A stretch of DNA of 64,000 nt from Trigonopsis variabilis. Its lineage: Eukaryota > Ascomycota > Trigonopsidomycetes > Trigonopsidales > Trigonopsidaceae. The stretch's first letter is position 1; the number at the start of each line of letters is the position of its first letter. The notes below the pieces were generated by a model. It was not told where the DNA came from. It saw only the letters and a list, made by a program, of their open reading frames with translations, and searched no databases. Below are positions 1 through 11,335 of this stretch, one piece after another. The stretch covers positions 186,001 through 250,000 of the forward strand of contig PPXM03000002.1 in NCBI GenBank assembly GCA_003707065.3, written 5' to 3'. The translations under genes and the position numbers were made by a program.

Positions 1-1010
<1,010 letters not shown>

Positions 1011-2357
1011 ATGAAAATGATTAATATGTCAGGCCAGCAGATACCCCAACGGCCAGCGATGGCGTTTCCGCCTTCCGGCCATCGTCAAGGACCAGCAAAC
1101 GGTGCTCCTACTAGCCGGCCTCCAAGTATAAAACCTGGTAAGCATATACCGATGAGCGAGCCTGAAAATTTTATTTGGAAACTGACCGCTTTGTAGGACC
1201 ATGGGTCTATAATGGCCAGAATACGCCGGGTCATAACCAAGTTACTGGAATAGGCACTCAACCCCAAGCTCGACAACCATCTTCAGGAATAGTACGAGCT
1301 CCTCAATCTGTTTCGAGCCAGAATGGTGTTCCAAGACAGAGCCAACCAGTCGGAACCCAGCCAGGGCTTCCAAGTGTATCAAATGGACAGCAAGGTCTAG
1401 ATCTATCGGAGTTTCCCGCCTTAGGCGCCAGTTCTAATAGCCAATATGCGAGTCGACCAAATCCGCGACCAACAGGACCTCCGGGTTTGGCGTCGTCAGA
1501 ATCGAATGGTACGTGAAAATAGAAAAGATGATGGACTGACAATTATAGGAAACTTTGAAGGTAAGTTTGCCCTAATATTGGTGTGTTTAGATGGAGAGCG
1601 AGCATTGAGGTATTTGAGTCTTGCCATCTTGTCGGCTTGATTATGAGCGTGCTTAGAGTCGGCGTGGTGACTATCTCTGGTAGATTGTCTCCCTGAGAAT
1701 ACTGGCATTAATCTCGACTTTGGACAGATTCTAACATTATTAGAAAAACCCAAACAAGAGACAAAGGAGTTAACGGAACTGGACAAATTTGGATTGAATG
1801 GACTACTGGGTGTCGTGCGGATGGACAATAGCGATATCAGTGCCATGGGATTAGGGACAGATCTTACAACAATGGGGTTAAATCTTGGGTCATCGGAGCC
1901 ATTGTACTCTTCTCTTTCATCTCCTTGGGCTGAAATGTCGACTACACGGGTCGAGCCAGAGTTTCAACTCCCGGCTTGCTATCGGGTTAGCTCGGTGTCA
2001 CCTCAACAGGGCAAGATCCAGAACTTCAGCGACGAGACTCTCTTCTTTATATTCTATTCTATGCCGAGAGACGTAATGCAAGACTATGCGGCAGCAGAAC
2101 TGTATGATCTCTGCGAAAATCGGATTACTGACAATTTAGATCAAATAGAAATTGGCGCTATCATAAAGAGCTCAAAATATGGCTGACCAAAGATCCAGGA
2201 AGTGAGCCTATTCAACAGAGTGCGCATGCGGAGCGCGGGATATATACCTTCTTTGATCCGAATTCATGGGAACGCATTAGAGTGAGCATAATTGCCCATA
2301 GGAGATTTCTAACGTGCCTAGAAAGAGTATGTCTTATATTATCACGCCATCGCATAA
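1011..2357 (+). CDS. NOT2: CCR4-NOT complex subunit NOT2 (CNOT2)
   Basis: NOT2 is a scaffold subunit of the CCR4-NOT deadenylase and transcription-control complex. The Gln/Pro/Ser-rich N-terminus carries a DLSEFPALGAS motif (family DFPALG). The C-terminal NOT2/3/5 domain follows: FGLNGLLGVVRM, LGTDLTTMGLNLGSSEPLY, SDETLFFIFYSMPRDVMQ, SNRNWRYHKELKIWLTKDPG, TFFDPNSWERIRKEYVLYY, then stop. Likely exons are 1011-1137, 1197-1508, 1549-1609, 1657-1679, 1744-2101, 2140-2281 and 2322-2357. The borders at both ends are firm (phase, CTAAC/CTGAC branch sites, family match). The short exons between 1549 and 1743 are less certain; a 30-nt in-frame stretch at 1561-1590 could be intron or exon. Alternative in-frame ATGs lie at 1017 and 1026. 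Confidence 0.93.
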
Positions 2358-2406
2358 AATGGATCTATGTGCATTCCGAGGTTAGCAAGTTCGTCGTAGA
2401 CTCTCT

Positions 2407-3024
2407 TCACACGCCGACATCAGACCAGCCATCAGATTCGTGCTCGTCGGCCAAGGATGAATCGTCGCTCTCTGATTCTCTCGCATTATTCACAACTTGC
2501 TGTAACCTGGGAAACTGACTCAGTATCAAAGCCCGTGGGTTAGTGGCCAGATCGCGATCACTAGCACCTTTTTGCTCCTTGGTCTTCTTCCCAACCAAAC
2601 CCATGCGCCATGCCTTTTTGTATGCAATACGATCAGACGTCCCCACCGTTTCGCCGACTTTTTTCCAATTCACCTTTCCATTCGACATCCGGCACGATTG
2701 TACCGACTTCCTCAGCAGATCCGTCTCTTCAGCTGACCATATTGTCTTTTCACCACGTAACGGCGTGGATCGATTTGAAGAAGGTGGGATACTCGACGCT
2801 GGAACACTAGTCGACCGCTCGTGATGTGGCTCGGTTTCAGGGCCGAGCGAGATGGCAGAGATCAATTGAGGAGTGGGCGTCGAGTGGATGGCCCATGCAA
2901 GAGATCTGTAATAAGCAGATGTCGCCTCTAAGGAACAAGCAAGAGATTCCAGATCAGGAAGAGGAGGTAGAGGAGGGTCAGATGGCCGCGAAGCAGAGCG
3001 ATCTTGCATAAAGATGCCTCGCAA
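2407..3024 (-). CDS. Small SANT/Myb-domain protein
   Basis: This is an intronless 205-residue protein. Residues about 94-143 form one SANT/Myb-like repeat: WSAEETDLLRKSV, then VNWKKVGETVG, then AYKKAWRMGL, with the regularly spaced aromatic residues of the fold. The N-terminal 90 residues are Pro/Ser-rich and the C-terminus is acidic (ESESDDSSLADEHESDGW). A single SANT repeat suggests a role in chromatin or transcription, but I recognise no specific orthologue. It converges on NOT2, with only 49 bp between the two stop codons. Confidence 0.75.
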   Translation of the reverse strand: MRGIFMQDRSASRPSDPPLPPLPDLESLACSLEATSAYYRSLAWAIHSTPTPQLISAISLGPETEPHHERSTSVPASSIPPSSNRSTPLRGEKTIWSAEETDLLRKSVQSCRMSNGKVNWKKVGETVGTSDRIAYKKAWRMGLVGKKTKEQKGASDRDLATNPRALILSQFPRLQQVVNNARESESDDSSLADEHESDGWSDVGV

Positions 3025-3637
3025 ACAGCGTCACGTTCACAAACCAATTTAAAGACGTGGTCACGAGACAATTTGTGACAGGCTTAGGTATAGTAGTGAA
3101 TCAAGACTGTGATAGCCGGAGAGCAGTGCTTTCTGTGGTGTCGTTAGGTCAAAGTCATATTGTCCTGACGGCCGGTAATTTAATACTAGTAACGACTAGA
3201 TCGCTCGGTCACACTTTTAGAACTCTCACACTGGCAGCTGGGACAGTTATCTATTTATCTTTGTTTTTTTTTTTTTTTCGTACCTCTCTTTTACAGATGT
3301 GCCTGGTGTAGTTCTGAACGCGCAGCCTATCTGGTTTGAAGTACGCGGTGGATATGCTATGCTCCTAATATGTAGATCGCGTGGCCTATAGGCAACGTCT
3401 TACTTGACTGAAACGCATGATAATGGAAATGATACAACGCGACAGCTCATTCTGTTGGTGCGCATGATGCATCTAGGGACAGACGTAGGACATTAAGTGA
3501 GATGGTCGGTTTGTAGATCTTAGGCGACGCGTGTTTTGTGGAGAGCATCGTACGTTTATGGCAACCTAATAGATAAGAATATAAAATAATATAAATATAT
3601 AGACTAAGATATAATTAAGGCGTGCATAATAAGGCAG
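3025..3637. other. AT-rich intergenic region
   Basis: The region holds a poly-T run near 3262-3279 and an AT-rich stretch near 3570-3615. An MluI-type ACGCGT hexamer occurs near 3526. Short open frames here show no recognisable protein features. It probably contains the promoter of the SANT gene and the 3' end of the acidic orphan. Confidence 0.5.
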
Positions 3638-4294
3638 TTAATGTCGGCGCTCTAAGCCACAACGACGTTGCATTCGTTGTCGAGACCGGCGGTTCATTAG
3701 TTTCGAAGGCTGTTTGTATTGCTTTGAGTTGGCAGCTATCTCAAAGAGCTCAGACAAGTCATCATACTCGTCATATAGATCTTCCTCGTAGAAGTCTTTT
3801 TCGTCGAGCTCAGGCGACTCTCCCTTATCAGCCTCGAATGGATTCCTAGTTGAACTAAGGCGCAAATGCGCAGGTGAGTCTACCGAAAAGGCGGTTCTGC
3901 TGTGAATTGTAGGGATTCGCTCCAAGGACTCCTTGAGTGTTCCAGAAGAATCCTCTCCGAGTTCGGTTTCGTGAGACGACTGAACTTGGGGAGAGACACT
4001 AAAAGCTTTATAGCTGTCTCCATGAGAATAATTTCCTTTCGAGAGTTGTTCGAGATATTTATCATTTGAAACTGTAGTGATCGAGTCATCATCTGACATC
4101 CAGTCTGCGCTTTCAGGACATTGAGAGCAACTTTCAGCCAAATAAAACAAATGCTTTGGAGAGGAGAAATCTTCCAGTAATGCTTGTTCTTCGGGGTCTT
4201 CGCAATCCCTCTGGCAAAAAGGGAAGCAGTCTCCACAGACAGATGCGAAAAGAGAAATCTGATTAAAAAAGCTGATATCAAAGAGAAATCGCAT
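3638..4294 (-). CDS. Acidic orphan protein with N-terminal Cys cluster
   Basis: I do not recognise this 218-residue open frame. Near its N-terminus it has a tight Cys cluster, VCGDCFPFCQRDCEDPEEQ, followed by a second pair, ESCSQCPES. The middle is Ser/Thr-rich, then comes a strongly acidic stretch (EKDFYEEDLYDEYDDLSELFE), and the end is basic (NRRSRQRMQRRCGLERRH). The CxxCx3CxxxC spacing could bind zinc, but this is inference. The length, composition and frame argue for a real gene. The first ~18 hydrophobic residues may be intron or leader rather than protein, so the start is uncertain. Confidence 0.5.
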   Translation of the reverse strand: MRFLFDISFFNQISLFASVCGDCFPFCQRDCEDPEEQALLEDFSSPKHLFYLAESCSQCPESADWMSDDDSITTVSNDKYLEQLSKGNYSHGDSYKAFSVSPQVQSSHETELGEDSSGTLKESLERIPTIHSRTAFSVDSPAHLRLSSTRNPFEADKGESPELDEKDFYEEDLYDEYDDLSELFEIAANSKQYKQPSKLMNRRSRQRMQRRCGLERRH

Positions 4295-4802
4295 AGAAGT
4301 AAAAGAAGATATGATAAAGTGAAGAATAATTGAAGAGTATGCGTCCTTTTATAGCTTTCATGCAAGACATAAGGCGTTATACACTAAGGCGTTGCCTGCC
4401 GGCAGACCAGCAACTATTGCATACTGTCAAAAGAGAACCCCAACTCAGGTACGCCGAACTATATGGCTACTTTTAGAGAAGACTGTATAGATATCGGATT
4501 TTTGTTGTTCATTGAGCCAACAGGTTGACGGTGTGGTATATGAGAAAGACAGGAAGGCCCCGCATAGATACTCGCTAGCCGTACTATGATGAGCTAAAAG
4601 CCTCAAATTAGTCGAAAGCAACTGGTTGGAGCATAATTGAGAGAGCCAACAATAATGGCATGGGGAGGGATATAACAGTGAGCACAGCATAGACCAACAG
4701 CATACGCAAGGGAACCTCGAAAAATAGCTACCTACAAAGTAGACAACAATGCAGCAGGCAAAGCAAGAAACATGCCAATGATATTAACGAAAAACTGCAT
4801 GA
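4295..4802. other. Intergenic region downstream of the Ufe1-like SNARE gene
   Basis: This lies between two minus-strand genes and should hold the 3' end of the SNARE gene and the promoter of the acidic orphan. A minus-strand open frame at 4445-4690 has no supporting features. I see no repeat or RNA gene. Confidence 0.5.
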
Positions 4803-6014
4803 TCAACCCAGAGCACCATCATACAATAATAATAAAAGTCCCAATATAATTGAAGTCCAAATTATAACTTTTGACGCAAACCTATTGCGTTCTTTGGCTT
4901 TGGAAAGCTGCTTGTTGGCTTTAGTGACATTTTCAGTGACGTTTAGCGCGTCGTCAAACAATGAGTTGATTACTGATTCTTGGTGAGCCAACTGAGTCGC
5001 CAGCTGGGTTTGCAACGAGGATATCTCCATTAGTGATTTTTCGGCTTGTCTAGAAAGAGTTAGCCTTCTATCGTCGCATAGCACAGGAAAGGCTTGAAAG
5101 GACTTACTCAGCTTGATAAGTAGTTTGTTCAAATTCGGCCACTAAGGCGTCGTTTTCTTGCTGGAGCTCTTGTTGAGTGATTTGGATAAGATCGCTATCG
5201 ATCGTCGGTGATTCTTCTCGTGGTTTTTCATTTTCCAGCTCTTCCAAACTGACATTTCTAACTTTAAAGTTAGATATCCTTTTACTTGGGCGACGGACAT
5301 TCTTAGACTTTTCATTTCGTTCATGCAAGCGCTGCTGTTGAAGGCTGCCTTGAATGTTAGAGACCTGGCTCAGTAGATTGTTTAGGAAATAGCATATTCC
5401 TAGTCGATGATGGGATAAACATTCTCTCGATTCGATTTGAGATTGATTCACAAGGAAGCGCTTCATTCCTCCTAAATTGCGTAGTTTGTTGATGGAATCT
5501 GAGAGTGAGCTAGTACTTAAAAAGGCAATAATCACCTTTCTCAAGGTCTTCCATCGCTTTTATCCTTGTCATCGATTCCCTTATGATAATCTTCATCTCA
5601 TAGTCCATTTCATCTTTCTGCCGGTCGGTAAGAAAGCTCACCTCTCGAGTCGATGGCAGAGGCGAAAGTGGATTGCTTGGCCTAGAATCAAGGGCTAAAT
5701 AAGCCTGCCTGTTTTTCTGGAGAAAGTCATTTAACTCCAACAACCGTTGGTACTATCGCGTTAGAACTAAATAGGGTGTAACAGAAAGGTATAATGAAGA
5801 AAACATAAGAGTAATAAGTCATTTCATCAAAAGAGAGAGTCTGAAAGAGAGCGCAGACGTTGACGTACCACTTGGAAAGCTTCCTTGAGAAAGGCATCTT
5901 CAGGGACCTCAGGAGGCTGAAAATTAGCTTGCTAGTCAATTGACATGCCTTTTTTATGGGTGTCCCACTTATTTGCTCAACTAGCTGCCGATAGACTCCC
6001 GAGACATCAGTCAT
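4803..6014 (-). CDS. UFE1: ER Qa-SNARE, syntaxin-18/Ufe1 family
   Basis: Ufe1/syntaxin-18 is the Qa-SNARE of the ER that receives retrograde Golgi vesicles. The N-terminal syntaxin-18 region reads PPEVPEDAFLKEAFQV, then YQRLLELNDFLQKNRQAYL, then LTDRQKDEMDYEMK. A SNARE helix follows (SLQTQLATQLAHQESVINSL, then FDDALNVTENVTKANKQL). One tail anchor, IIWTSIILGLLLLLY, lies close to the C-terminus. Well-supported exons are about 5930-5869, 5752-5536, 5498-5108 and 5049-4803, all with matching phases. The first exon probably starts at the ATG at 6014 (MTDVSGVYRQ), but its 3' border is unclear: every in-phase GT there is non-consensus. Confidence 0.88.
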
Positions 6015-6564
6015 GATGTGGGAACCACGTAGAGAAAAACGTTACTCGCAATGGAGATGAAAATGCATGGAAGGGAACATCCTTTTGCGCTTTGACGATT
6101 AGTTTCTACAGTGACCACAGAGATTTGAATAGATGAATGGACCGAAATTTATGCTTAAAATCCTCGGCTGCTGGACTTTCCTGTTGAACTGACGATTGAT
6201 GGCCGATTTTCTTACTCGATACTACTGCTTCGCACCACATTGGATATTTTTATATAGCTCAGGTCTAAAACTCCCTTCTTTTAGTTAAAACTATGACATT
6301 TGAACGTGATAGCGGACTTGAGATTGAGGCAAGACATAGCTGAGTTCACCAGGCCTATGGGACATCTGTAGCAGGTAATGCACCAATTACTGGAAAACAG
6401 GGTATTTCCTTATGTAGATAACCAACCTTCTTTATCATCAAAGGATATGCAAGAGAGATTGCTGCTGTCGTCGCACTGGAACGCTTGGGACTTTCGGTAA
6501 CGGTGTATCGTTGCCATTCTAGTTACTTTGAGATTTTTTCTCAATATTATTATTGAGAAATAGA
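6015..6564. other. Divergent promoter region, UFE1-like and SSF1
   Basis: The stretch separates the divergent SNARE gene and SSF1. Its right end holds a perfect 9-bp hairpin immediately before the SSF1 start codon, listed separately. I found no coding frame. Confidence 0.55.
6537..6560 (+). promoter_or_regulatory. Perfect hairpin in the SSF1 leader, 4 nt before the ATG
   Basis: TTTCTCAAT (6537-6545) is perfectly inverted as ATTGAGAAA (6552-6560) around a 6-nt AT loop. The stem ends four bases before the SSF1 start codon at 6565, so the mRNA could fold right beside the initiation site. The stem is AU-rich and only 9 bp, so the effect may be small. Confidence 0.4.
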
Positions 6565-7839
6565 ATGGCCAAGCGAAGAGTAAGAATTTTGTGGGACGTT
6601 TAAGCTAATTAAAAGCATAAGAAGAGGACACATGAGCCTTCCAAGATTGCAGAGGGTACTCCTCAAAGCATGGTTCTGAAGATTGGATCGAATGACACGG
6701 GAAAGAGTCTAGCAGAACTTGTGCGGGATATGAGAAACGTGATGCAGCCATTCACTACCGTTAAACTTAGGGTAAATATCTAGATATAATTATCTAACTG
6801 TCAGGAACGGAAATCCAATAAATTACGAGATTACTTGGCTGTCACCGGTCAACTTGGAATTACCAACCTCCTTCTATTTTCGCGGTCGAGTGAAGGAAAT
6901 GTCACTTTGCGTGTTGCCAGAGTCCCTAGAGGCCCGACTTTGAATTTCAGAGTTGTTTCATACACATTGTGCAAGGATCTTCAGCAAGCAATGCGACATC
7001 CTTACACTCCCAGCGCTGCTGATTTCCTTAATCCGCCGTTGGTGGTTTTAAATAATTTCTCTACAAATAAGCAAGATCCTCACGAAACCGTCATTACATC
7101 GATGTTTCAAAATATGTTTCCTCCTATTTCTGCTCACACTGCCAACCTGGGCGGTATCAAGCGTGTCTTTCTTCTGAACAAAACAGAGTCTGGAGATTTC
7201 GACCTAAGACATTATCACATCACCACTAAGCCCATCGGCCTTTCTAAGCCGGTCCGTCGTCTTTTTAGAGCGCGAGAAAAGCTGCAGAAAAAGATTCCCG
7301 ATCTTTCTAAAGCACAGGATATCGCTGACTTTATTCTCGAAGACATGGGAGGGGGGTTCACTAGCGAGTCTGATGTTGATGATGATGCTACGGTTCAGGT
7401 CCTGGACAAGAAGAAAAAGCTCAAATCAGCATCTGATATAGATGAGCCGTCTCAAAAGAAGGCGATCAAGCTCGTTGAAATCGGCCCCCGAATGCATCTG
7501 AGGCTGGTCAGAATTGATGAAGGCGTCTGCGAAGGAAAAGTCCTTTACCATGCAGATTACAAGAAGACAGCCGAAGAAGAGAAGGCTCTCGAGAAACGAC
7601 ACAAGGAGCGACAGCGAGAAAAGGCCAAGCGAAAGCAGGAACAGCTGGAGCGAGTGAACTCCAAGAAGCAGAAGACATCTCGGTTCCAGCGGGGCAAGGC
7701 TAAAGCTAGAGCTGCTGCTGAGCAAGAAGAAGGAGAAGCAGCTGACAGTGAGGCTCAAAGCGATGAGGAGGCAAACTCCCCTGGGAGTGAGGACGATGCG
7801 AACTACTCTCAGAGTGAGAGCGATGAGGAGTCTAACTAG
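6565..7839 (+). CDS. SSF1: Ribosome biogenesis factor SSF1/Peter Pan (Brix domain)
   Basis: SSF1/PPAN is a nucleolar Brix-domain protein needed for 27S pre-rRNA processing and 60S subunit assembly. Exon 1 (6565-6579) encodes only MAKRR. Exon 2 (6616-6771) encodes HKKRTHEPSKIAEGTPQSMV and onward to VMQPFTTVKLR. Exon 3 (6805-7839) holds ERKSNKLRDYLAV, GPTLNFRV, PPLVVLNNF and HYHITTKP, all conserved Brix/SSF1 segments. The C-terminus is a long basic coiled region, then an acidic Ser-rich tail (EEGEAADSEAQSDEEA), usual for this family. The total is 401 residues. Introns are 36 and 33 nt with CTAAT and CTAAC branch sites. Confidence 0.96.
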
Positions 7840-7866
7840 AATGTGTACCTAAAAGATGTATCATAG

Positions 7867-9693
7867 TTATGAAAATTTCTCTCTGCCAGAAGTTTCCGGA
7901 TCAAGCGACCTGAAGTTGGGAGCCCAGTTTTTGGCTATATGTAGAGATAGAGAAGCCCCAATTTTTCTCCTGTCTGCAAGAGGATAAGAAGGATTGTCGA
8001 GGGCATTACGGATCATTTCACCTAGTTGTTTATATAGTTCGTCATCTGGCGCTCCTTGGAGTTTCAGAGACTCATATAACTTGACATAAGCCTCACACAG
8101 ACCTCTAGGAGTCCCGTAATGTCGCTTTATTCGCCTTGCTTTATCTGCACTGAGGCCTTTGATCGACAAGAGCATCTTCATAAATAAGTCACCGACAGTG
8201 TATGCACTAGATTTTCCTGCAACACTTTTAAAGTCGTCGTAAAAGATGGCCATATGCTTACTTTGCTTTCTTTTAGATTTCATTAGATCACAAAGACTCG
8301 CATACGAGGATATCTTGACATATTTGCTGGGGACCATATAAAGGTCGGTTCCTGAGTATTTCCTTCCGAGTAGAAGAGTGAGATTGGCAAGATAGATGGC
8401 ACTGGCCGCAGGAGATTCAGTCTGCTTCACAAAACAATCGTCAGCAACTTGAAGGGTCGAGAGACAAGTTCGTATGGCTTCCTCCATCGGCTTTGAAATC
8501 AAGTTTTTCTCATGACTTCCAACATCTTCAATTAGATATACAACATTTTCAACCCCACAACGAGCCAATCGGAAGCGCTGTTCAGTGAATCTTCCATCGA
8601 TGACACTCGAGGCTAAATCGGTTAAACGTTTTCGCTCCACAACATAATCCAGCATTACTCTTCTGTCGGAAGCTTTATGCCGAGCTATCCAGCAGAAATC
8701 GCCGACCGCCAGAGCTTCTTGGCTTGCCCGTAAAGATCTATTGACAAGTTCATCAATGAAATAGTTTCTATCCCCAAACGAACGGACTTCTCTGTTATCG
8801 ACTAGAATTTCAACGTCAAAACTGCCAGCAGGCCATTTTTCTAATTCATCATCCAAACCTTCGAAGCAGGAGTCCATGATTGTGTGGATATTTCGTTCTT
8901 CGTGGACGTTATTCTCATTCGATATTACCGGCTCATAGATGGGTGTTGCGCTATTATCTTTCTCATGTCGATGATCTAAAGGAGCCAAACCTTCTGCCGA
9001 CCAGATTCCTTCCATAATCTTAATCCCTTCTTCCGTGATATAGTAAGTCGTAGGCTTCGAACTCGCATAGACCAACCCATGTTTAATTAAGGTATTAACC
9101 GAATTCCAGGCTCCATACATATTCTGCTGGGATGAAACCGAAGATGAGTCAAAGGCAACTATGTCATTCAAGTCACTAGCCTGATTTCTTTTGCTTCCAC
9201 GACCAACTGAGCCTGTGGGCAAGAAAGGCGAAGCCGTATGTTTCTGTCCTAGAGCAATAATCTGTTCCTTGCTTAACCCATCCAGATCCTGTTCAAATAA
9301 CGTCCTCAAAATAGCGTATCCTCCTGATCCCTTCCTTGGAACGTATGCTTTCGTACTAGTTTTCCGTTTAGAAGACGCCGAACGCTCTTCACTGGGTTTT
9401 CGCTTTCGGCTAGAACTGCTCGCGGCCGGTTCGATGTACTCAATTAATGGTATACCCTGTTCTTCACAGTATTTCTTAAGCCTCCGTTCAAGCTGCTTGA
9501 CAATGAATTCTCCAAAACCTTGAATATCAATAAGCTCTCTAGGGTGACAGAATTGCCCTGGATTCTTGGATAAATTCATACGAGCCCTGGAGTAGATCAT
9601 TGGTAAATGCGTACTCTTGTCATTGGCTTTTTCTAGCAGGTCATCAAGCCAATCAAGAAACAAGGGCTTCAAATCCGGCCTAGACATGACCAA
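7867..9693 (-). CDS. MUS81: Structure-specific endonuclease MUS81
   Basis: MUS81 is the catalytic subunit of the Mus81-Eme1 nuclease, which cuts flaps, replication forks and Holliday-type junctions in the nucleus. The protein has 608 residues and no intron. An N-terminal helix-hairpin-helix region (residues 10-80) is followed by a basic linker and a winged-helix region (about 115-230). The ERCC4/XPF nuclease domain (about 297-440) carries VDNREVRSFGDRNY, GDFCWIARH and the catalytic VERKRLTDLASSVIDGRF, which keeps the ERKx3D core. A C-terminal helix-hairpin-helix region follows (LLSIKGLSADKARRI). The stop codon lies about 30 bp from the convergent SSF1 stop. A second start two codons in (MSRPD) is possible. 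Confidence 0.96.
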   Translation of the reverse strand: MVMSRPDLKPLFLDWLDDLLEKANDKSTHLPMIYSRARMNLSKNPGQFCHPRELIDIQGFGEFIVKQLERRLKKYCEEQGIPLIEYIEPAASSSSRKRKPSEERSASSKRKTSTKAYVPRKGSGGYAILRTLFEQDLDGLSKEQIIALGQKHTASPFLPTGSVGRGSKRNQASDLNDIVAFDSSSVSSQQNMYGAWNSVNTLIKHGLVYASSKPTTYYITEEGIKIMEGIWSAEGLAPLDHRHEKDNSATPIYEPVISNENNVHEERNIHTIMDSCFEGLDDELEKWPAGSFDVEILVDNREVRSFGDRNYFIDELVNRSLRASQEALAVGDFCWIARHKASDRRVMLDYVVERKRLTDLASSVIDGRFTEQRFRLARCGVENVVYLIEDVGSHEKNLISKPMEEAIRTCLSTLQVADDCFVKQTESPAASAIYLANLTLLLGRKYSGTDLYMVPSKYVKISSYASLCDLMKSKRKQSKHMAIFYDDFKSVAGKSSAYTVGDLFMKMLLSIKGLSADKARRIKRHYGTPRGLCEAYVKLYESLKLQGAPDDELYKQLGEMIRNALDNPSYPLADRRKIGASLSLHIAKNWAPNFRSLDPETSGREKFS

Positions 9694-10150
9694 AAGCCTA
9701 TTTATTTTTCAGAATCCCTTAAAGAAAAACCATGTAGATCTCTCTATAGCTAAGAGACACTGCTGCTGATTTGGTCCTGACACGTCAATAACGAACGCAC
9801 GTGACCCAGCAGCGCTGCGTTCAGTACAGGGGAGTTTGAACTCTAGTCTCAAGACAAACTATTCTAGTCTCTACAAAAAACACGATTAACTTCATTAGTC
9901 GGAGTTACAGGATCTGTATATTCCTGTCGCAGATTTCATAAGGAAACCAACCCAAACGAACTAATTAACCTTGCTTCAAGCTGTGAAGATCGTCAAACTC
10001 ATTAAGCAATTGAACAGTATCTTGGAGAAGCAAATAACGAAATGAACCACCCAGGAATTTCGACACTTCTAGCGGAGTGATCGTGTACTCTACAAAGAGA
10101 ATCCAGATATCCAGTTGCAAAAATACAGAATAAGGTCTCGCCTTAAGTAA
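9694..10150. other. Intergenic region, MUS81 promoter and ROT1 3' end
   Basis: The stretch holds one CACGTG E-box (9798-9803) about 105 bp upstream of the MUS81 start. I see no coding frame, repeat or RNA gene. Confidence 0.5.
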
Positions 10151-10949
10151 CTAAGAGGAAGTAAACCAGCCTATTGCGCCAATCACGAATGACCCCAGTG
10201 ATAAAGCCCAGACCCATAAAGGAACAACAGCTTCTTCAGACAAGACGGGAATACCAGAATCCCGTAAAGCCCGTTTCAATCTGAGGCGGCGGCGAGTTTC
10301 GGTACTGCTATCAGTAGATGATGATGTAGGATTCATCGTGATAGTGGGAAGCATCTGAGGAGGATCATAGACCAAGTACATTGGATGAAGAGGTGAACCA
10401 TCGAACTGATAGAGATCTAGCCTGTAGTTTCCATGATAAGTATCGAATGAGATAACAAAATATTTCATGAACAGTGTAGCATTATATCTATTGTACGCCG
10501 ATGATGAACTGTCGGAGCAAGGGTCACTGACCAGTTGACGGCCATCGATTGCAAAAGGCTCCAGGCTGAGAGAGCCATTTTCAAACAGAACATAGGATCC
10601 ATGTTGAAACGTTAATGCGGCAGTCGAGCAACCGGGATTTTTAGCTGCCCATGTTAGCACGTTCTATATATAAACCATACGATTCGAAGTCACTTGATAG
10701 GAGGCCAATTCCCAAAATCCATCGTCTGTGAAGGAGTAAGAATAGCCCGTCAGATCAGGCTCTATCAGTTTCTCATCGACGGGGTTATAAAAGCCCTGAG
10801 GTCAGTTAAAATCGACGTCTATCACTCACCGGCCCCGTTAGCACCTTGAGGCTTTTTGTGCTCCATGTTCCAGTCAGAGCAGTCACGTTAGAAGACAGAC
10901 TCTCTCCGAGAACAGCTCGGAATAAAATCAGACAAGCCAACCACTTCAT
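10151..10949 (-). CDS. ROT1: ER membrane chaperone ROT1
   Basis: ROT1 is a fungal-specific ER membrane protein that acts as a chaperone in glycoprotein folding and cell-wall synthesis. The protein begins MKWLACLILFRAVLGESLSS, a signal peptide. It continues with GTWSTKS, GPGFYNPVDEKLIEPDLTGYSYSF and SYQVTSNPKNPGCSTAALTF, then FENGSLSLEPFAIDGRQL, all family hallmarks. It ends with a C-terminal membrane anchor (VPLWVWALSLGSFVIGAI). There are three exons: the start is at 10949, and the two introns use GTGAGT..CTGACCTCAG and GTATGG..GCTAACATGGGCAG (36 nt), both phase-consistent. Several NxS/T sites are present. Confidence 0.95.
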
Positions 10950-11335
10950 GTTGAGATGATTTGCAGTGTAGCGTGCGCCGAAGGGGTTTCAGTACTTCTG
11001 AGGCCCGATGGTTTCGCTACAGCGACGGGACGCCAGTAACGGTTTCAAACGCCTCGAAAGTGATCCTGAGAGAAATGAAGTCTACGATCATAGGTAGCTC
11101 TATATGATATATCTTTATGGTACAGCCCAGTTTCACCAGCAACAAATCACATACTGAAGAATGTTGGAAATCGCGGGAACATTAGAGTCAAACAACCATT
11201 ATAGATCGAGTCTACCCTGCGCTTGCACGGTAGTACGCGTGTAAGAGGCGGCAATCATATCAGTTGACTCTGGAAAGACAAAATGGACTCAACGTAAGCG
11301 GCTATAGAAAATAAACCCAAAGAAATGTCAAATGT
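10950..11335. other. Intergenic region upstream of ROT1
   Basis: The stretch lies between two minus-strand genes and should contain the ROT1 promoter and the CCDC174 3' untranslated region. I see no coding frame, RNA gene or repeat. Confidence 0.5.
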
